This document shows, one piece after another, positions 7,864 through 12,500 of a stretch of 12,500 nt of DNA (position 1 is the stretch's first letter; each line of letters opens with the position of its first letter). The stretch covers positions 23,590,093 through 23,602,592 of the forward strand of contig NC_091567.1 of the NCBI RefSeq assembly GCF_042767895.1, in the 5' to 3' direction. The notes beneath the pieces were generated by a model. It made no database searches. It had not been told where the DNA came from and was given only the letters and a program-made list of their open reading frames with translations. A program made the position numbers and the translations under genes. The stretch comes from Penaeus vannamei. Its lineage: Eukaryota; Arthropoda; Malacostraca; Decapoda; Penaeidae.

Positions 7864-8279
7864 ATATATACATTACAAAGAACATTTAAAATGTATAAGC
7901 ATAAAAGAAAGAGAGGAAACGGTAGAAATAGGATTAAATAATGGATTAAAATATTAGTAATCGGTAATGCTTCCACGTTGGTTGAAAGTAGTGCAAAGAA
8001 AACGTGACATTTAGAGAAAACGCGGGTATAGAAAATGGAAATACAGAAAACTAGACACGTATAGAAAACATGTTTATAGAAAATGCAGACATAAACAAAC
8101 GACTAACACAGAAGGCTGATTTTGACTTTGCGCGGCGCGTAACGCCGCCGTTTTTTTCCATTTAACAGTAAATTCCGGCGCAACTTATACTATGTTCCAT
8201 CCCACACTACTTTTTCCACTCTATAACGGCGGTGTCCATTTTTGTCTATCTACGCGCGTCCGTCTCCGTTACCTCTACC

Positions 8280-8287
8280 CAAAGCAA
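8280..8287. repeat. Target-site duplication, right copy (CAAAGCAA)
   Basis: The right partner of 5092-5099 immediately follows the CCTCTACC terminus that ends at 8279. Confidence 0.75.
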
Positions 8288-8312
8288 AGACACTGCATAA
8301 AACAAACACACT
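8288..8312. repeat. 18-bp tandem array, right portion
   Basis: AGACACT (8288-8294) completes the third unit in register (11 + 7 = 18 bases). GCATAAAACAAACACACT (8295-8312) is a diverged fourth unit, followed by GCACC. This continues the array that stops at 5099. Confidence 0.8.
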
Positions 8313-8710
8313 GCACCACCAACAGTGAACTGGCTGGGGATAAAAGGGTTAATACAAAATAAATGAAAACTTTCTAAACTAATTGAGCCACAGTAAAACT
8401 AACTAGGCGAGCTGGCGATTAGCAATAAAAGAATCTAACTCTGAAAGAGAGAAGGTAAAAGCTGAAAGAAAAAGGCCAAGCTCTAAAAACTACCAAAAGT
8501 AAAAACTAAATACTCTGAAAACCTGTAAGAGGTAAAAACAGCAAAACATAAAACACAAACACCAAAAGCAAAGTAAGTGACTCACTAACGACTACTTAAA
8601 AGCACGCATGACAAAAATAATGCTGGACGTCTCAACTTTAGAAAGTGATTAATCAAGAGCGTTAACTCATTCACTAGAACATCTCACCCAAAAGCCACCA
8701 AAACCACCGT
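8313..8710 (-). other. Probable distal part of the retrotransposon leader
   Basis: This region is A-rich on the plus strand and therefore T-rich in the retrotransposon sense. It continues from the restored 18-bp array, which links it to the leader left of 5100. No ORF and no inverted or tandem repeat are evident. The assignment rests on the array continuity and base composition. Confidence 0.45.
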
Positions 8711-10254
<1,544 letters not shown>

Positions 10255-10256
<2 letters not shown>

Positions 10257-10729
10257 GCGGGGGCGGGAGGAGGAAGTTGCAGTAGAGCTTGTAGAGGGCG
10301 GAGTGGGGGTGGTGGAGGGGGAGAGGTGGGAGTGGAACGGGGTGTGGGCCTACAGGTTCGTGCTGGAGTGGGTGAGATCCTCACCACCCGAGGCTCGAGG
10401 GCGCCCGGGGCTAGTGGCTTCTGAGTGTGCTTAAGAACACTCGTGGAGAACGGTCCCCTCGGCGGCGTCCGGGGAGAAACGCCTTTGGTTGGAGGGGAGG
10501 GAGCGGGGGCGGCGGTAGGGGATGGGGAGGGCGAGGGGCTTCGAGGCCGGACAGGGCGTTGGGGAAGGGGACGGAGGTAAGGAGGAAGGAGGGAGGAAGG
10601 CGCAGAGGCCGGATAGAAAGGTTGAGAAAGTGGCGTGAGAGGAGAGAGGAAGGGTGGACTTAGGGAGGGAAAGTTGTTCACAGAAGTACACTGAAGGTTC
10701 TTGCTTAGTCAGTGGTTGCCCCCTCCCCC

Positions 10730-10730
<1 letters not shown>
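10255..10730. repeat. G/purine-rich low-complexity block
   Basis: The plus strand is dominated by G and A, with many GGG and GGAGG runs starting GGGCGGGGGCGGGAGGAGG. There are CpG words around 10380-10480. Pro/Ser-rich or Gly/Arg-rich frames reflect this composition. No start context, domain or splice signal makes a gene credible. Several G4-type clusters are possible. Confidence 0.8.

Positions 10731-10757
<27 letters not shown>
10731..10757 (+). repeat. Poly-A tract (27 A)
   Basis: An uninterrupted A27 follows CCCCCTCCCCCT. It might be a retroposed tail, but no AATAAA stands just upstream and no flanking duplication was found. A simple homopolymer is the safer call. Confidence 0.95.
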
Positions 10758-10760
<3 letters not shown>

Positions 10761-11019
10761 TGCCCATGAGCCTTCCTACTGAATGCCATCTGCCGTGGAC
10801 CGTGCAAGGCGAGTTTCCTAGATGAAGGAGACGATAGAAGTGCCTTGAAACCGGGGTCCTCCAGTGGCTCAGGAGGAGTCTCGTAACAAGGTTTGCCTAA
10901 TAGAAGAGGAGGTCCTTTGGGGACTTATCCTTTAAGGAATCAGTTAATGAAACTACTATAAGGGGCAGACAGCATCCAGCGAGGTCTATCCTACTCAGAA
11001 GGGAAAAGAAGAAAAAACA
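10758..11019. other. Unique sequence, no gene seen
   Basis: Mixed-composition DNA without a long ORF, RNA gene or repeat that can be supported. A 13-base word CGTAACAAGGTTT at 10882-10894 matches the conserved 3' end of small-subunit rRNA, but the flanks do not. Confidence 0.6.
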
Positions 11020-11023
11020 AGAA

Positions 11024-11062
11024 TACATACACACACGCTGACACACAAACACACACACAAAC
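11024..11062. repeat. Short imperfect CA-rich repeat
   Basis: Interrupted CACACA words (ACATACACACACGC, ACACACAAACACACACACAA). Confidence 0.85.
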
Positions 11063-11111
11063 GAAAAATAATTCTCAAGATGCATTGGATCCTCGAGAGT
11101 TGTTTCTGGTG

Positions 11112-11185
11112 TTCGTATTTTTCTTCTTCCACATGTTTTTTTTTTTTTCCTTTTTCCTTCTCCTCTTCTTCCTGCCTTCTTTTTC
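11112..11185. repeat. T/pyrimidine-rich tract
   Basis: A TTC/TTT-rich stretch with a T13-type run near 11136-11148 followed by CTTCTCCTCTTCTT words. The poly-Lys or poly-Phe frames across it are compositional. Confidence 0.9.
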
Positions 11186-11507
11186 GTTATCTTTACCATC
11201 ATGGGTGTCTTGGGGAAACAGCAAATCACAAGACACACTCCCTGATCCCGTTAAAAAGGACGCGACATTCACCATCTCCGGGAACACCATTCTCTCAGCC
11301 GAACGAGAACCCGATTCCAGTCTCATTAAAAAGGAAAACTTCAAAATCTACGGGGCTCCACGCCCCTTTTCACGCGAAGGCCGCACTCCCCGGCTTCCTT
11401 CCGTCCAATCTAAATGTAAATCATTCTCACGTAATTATCACCATTGATTACTTGTCGATAAGTCATCGCGGGCGGACCACGCTGGCCCTCGGAGCTGAGG
11501 CTGCCGC
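11186..11507. other. Unique sequence with a weak coding-like patch, no gene supported
   Basis: Between about 11230 and 11360 both strands stay open and read like protein (plus strand: DPVKKDATFTISGNTILSAE). Neither strand shows clear splice sites, a domain or a family match that I can name. The two similar words GTTAAAAAGGA (11250) and ATTAAAAAGGAAA (11326) suggest short internal repetition. The rest shows nothing recognisable. Confidence 0.3.
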
Positions 11508-11525
11508 GGCCCCGGCCCCGGCCCC
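11508..11525. repeat. (GGCCCC)3 hexanucleotide repeat
   Basis: Three GGCCCC units lie within a locally GC-rich stretch (about 11465-11550). Confidence 0.9.
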
Positions 11526-11639
11526 GAGGGGAGTCGCGGGTCGTCCTTGTGAGGCCAAGTGGCTGCTCGTTTTTCTGTCATGCGCATGTCTGTAAGCATG
11601 AAAACGCACTCGCAGACGCATACAATTACGGCCAGAAAG

Positions 11640-11737
11640 ACACTCACATATACATATACCACACACATACCCGCACACATAGATGAACACATGCACACAC
11701 ACACGCAAACAAATACATAAACACACACACAAATAAA
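11640..11737. repeat. Degenerate CA-rich repeat
   Basis: Interrupted CACACA, CATACA and CACATA words, an eroded microsatellite. Cys/Val-rich frames on the minus strand come from the TG dinucleotides. Confidence 0.88.
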
Positions 11738-12214
11738 CCGCAGTCAGACACAGTCCAACCCTTGTGCCAGACAGGGATTTGAAGCTAAAAAACATCTAAC
11801 AACCATCGGATTTCCCTTTCTCACGCCCAATTCAAGATCCTTTGGAGAACCGGCGACTGCCCTCCACCTCGGCCAAAGAACGAACGACGAACTCCAGCTC
11901 CGACTTTGTTCCATTTACAGACGCACAATGGAGGTATCAGACACAAACATTAACAGCCGTAGCATCCTGCCAGCCTTTCCCGCCCCGGCTGAGAATTCCT
12001 CGACGAACCACGGATGGAACACAAAGAATTCTCTCAAACCGAAAGGAAAGGCAGCGGGAAGCGGTCACTAAGGCGGAGTTGAGTCTCGGCTTCTCAGCGG
12101 TTCGGCTGTGGAGGGCGGGCCCTGTCTGGTGACCAGCGGCCGTCACCGCTGATTGTGGTTTGGGCGATCTCAATTTTGTTTGTTTCTTTGTGTGTTAGTT
12201 TATTTATCTGCCTG
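11738..12214. other. Unique sequence, no gene supported
   Basis: An open plus-strand frame of 96 codons (11842-12132) starts at a non-ATG codon. It has no recognisable domain, so it is not called. A small inverted word pair CAGCGG/CCGCTG lies near 12134-12151. Nothing else stands out. Confidence 0.5.
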
Positions 12215-12348
12215 TCTTTACGTCTCTCTTTCTCTCTCCACGCTTTTATCCCCTCCTCTCTCTCACTCCTTCCCACCCTCAGCCCTTCCTCCCCCTCCCC
12301 TCTCCCTCCCTCACCCCGTTCTCCTCTCCCTTCTCTCTCTCTCTCTCT
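12215..12348. repeat. Pyrimidine (CT) tract with (TC)n
   Basis: A CT-rich strand with TCTCTC and CCCTCC words, ending in an uninterrupted (TC)8 at 12332-12348. Ser/Leu/Pro frames through it are compositional. Confidence 0.92.
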
Positions 12349-12500
12349 GAGCTTCGCTAGGCACACGGGAATCCCCGCTGATGTTCCTTGAGGGTAAAAC
12401 TCCGCCTCTATACATCTTTCATGGGAAGTTCAGCTTTAAAATACCGCTTGGGGCTCACCCTAGGCCACGAGGTGAGGTTGGGCGTTTACTTGTTGACAAA
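12349..12500. other. Right edge, nothing recognised
   Basis: About 150 bases of mixed composition with no ORF, repeat or RNA gene that can be supported. Confidence 0.5.

Larger units (their letters stand above)
5100..8279. mobile_element. 3,180-bp TIR element inserted in the retrotransposon leader (non-autonomous, unclassified)
   Basis: The left end begins GGTAATTGTTACTGAG. The right end, read on the minus strand, begins GGTAGAGGTAACGGAG. These match ungapped at about 18 of the first 26 positions, with GGTA, TGAG/GGAG-like and GACGC blocks in common. An exact 8-bp duplication flanks it. The interior is AT-rich, with no ORF of transposase length and no recognisable transposase motif, so it needs a helper. 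It contains a tandem duplication and a nested foldback element. Eight-bp duplications occur in hAT, P and Merlin superfamilies; a GG start fits Merlin better than hAT, but this is only a hint. A composite of more than one insertion is the main alternative. Confidence 0.72.
6329..8279. repeat. Tandem unit copy 2, carrying the foldback insertion
   Basis: It restarts CCAAAATAACGAACAC directly after the CCTCTACC that ends copy 1, and ends with the element terminus at 8279. Removing the foldback element and one target copy leaves about 1,070 bp. The excess over copy 1 is explained by two indels. The two copies differ by scattered substitutions, so the duplication is not recent. Confidence 0.85.

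Noticed and set aside
8131..8158. GCGGCG/CGCCGC stem followed by a T run, like a bacterial intrinsic terminator
   Set aside because: The setting is eukaryotic repeat DNA with no bacterial gene. It is part of an indel between the tandem units.
10731..10757. Poly-A as the tail of a processed pseudogene or SINE
   Set aside because: There is no polyadenylation signal just upstream, no gene-like body and no flanking duplication.
10882..10894. CGTAACAAGGTTT, identical to a conserved word at the 3' end of small-subunit rRNA
   Set aside because: The flanking bases do not extend the match in either direction, and no other rRNA segment is nearby.
11842..12132. 96-codon plus-strand frame
   Set aside because: It has a non-ATG start, no recognisable domain and no splice context.

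Overview
This window is non-coding, repeat-rich animal DNA. It shows no bacterial gene organisation and no intact host gene. The main content is a decayed Ty3/mdg4 (Gypsy) LTR retrotransposon on the minus strand. Nested DNA-transposon-like insertions interrupt its leader, and dense simple repeats follow on the right. Long (CA)n, (TA)n, (CT)n and poly-A tracts with stacked transposons would fit an arthropod such as a decapod crustacean. That host guess is inference only; nothing here diagnoses a species.

Layout. (a) 1-4863, minus strand: gag, protease, reverse transcriptase (RT), RNase H and integrase in the Ty3/mdg4 order, reading right to left. The coding sequence is broken by several in-frame stops and frame changes. 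RT has lost both catalytic aspartate motifs, and integrase carries Val where the catalytic Glu should be. The left window edge cuts off the end of integrase and any 3' LTR. (b) 4864-5099 and 8288 onward: the T-rich (sense) leader, with an 18-bp tandem array split in two. (c) 5100-8279: a 3,180-bp insertion with imperfect GGTA... terminal inverted repeats, flanked by an exact 8-bp duplication CAAAGCAA. Deleting the insertion and one 8-bp copy restores the 18-bp array in register. (d) Inside it, two tandem copies of an internal unit (5522-6328 and 6329-8279). The second copy holds an 874-bp foldback element (6982-7855) with about 300-bp inverted arms and an exact 8-bp duplication ATCATAAA. The first copy preserves the matching empty site. 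(e) 8288-9988: A-rich (plus strand) sequence, interpreted as the rest of the leader plus a possible 5' LTR with a CRE palindrome. (f) 9989-12500: a (CA)n/(TA)n compound microsatellite, a G-rich block, poly-A, CA-rich and pyrimidine tracts, and low-complexity DNA without a supportable gene.

The most interesting result is the nested pair of insertions that share GGTA termini and 8-bp target duplications. Both have an inferable or directly visible empty site, and neither encodes a recognisable transposase. They look like non-autonomous members of one unclassified TIR transposon group. The insertion order can be read from the sequence: retrotransposon first, then the 3.2-kb element, then the foldback element inside the second unit copy.
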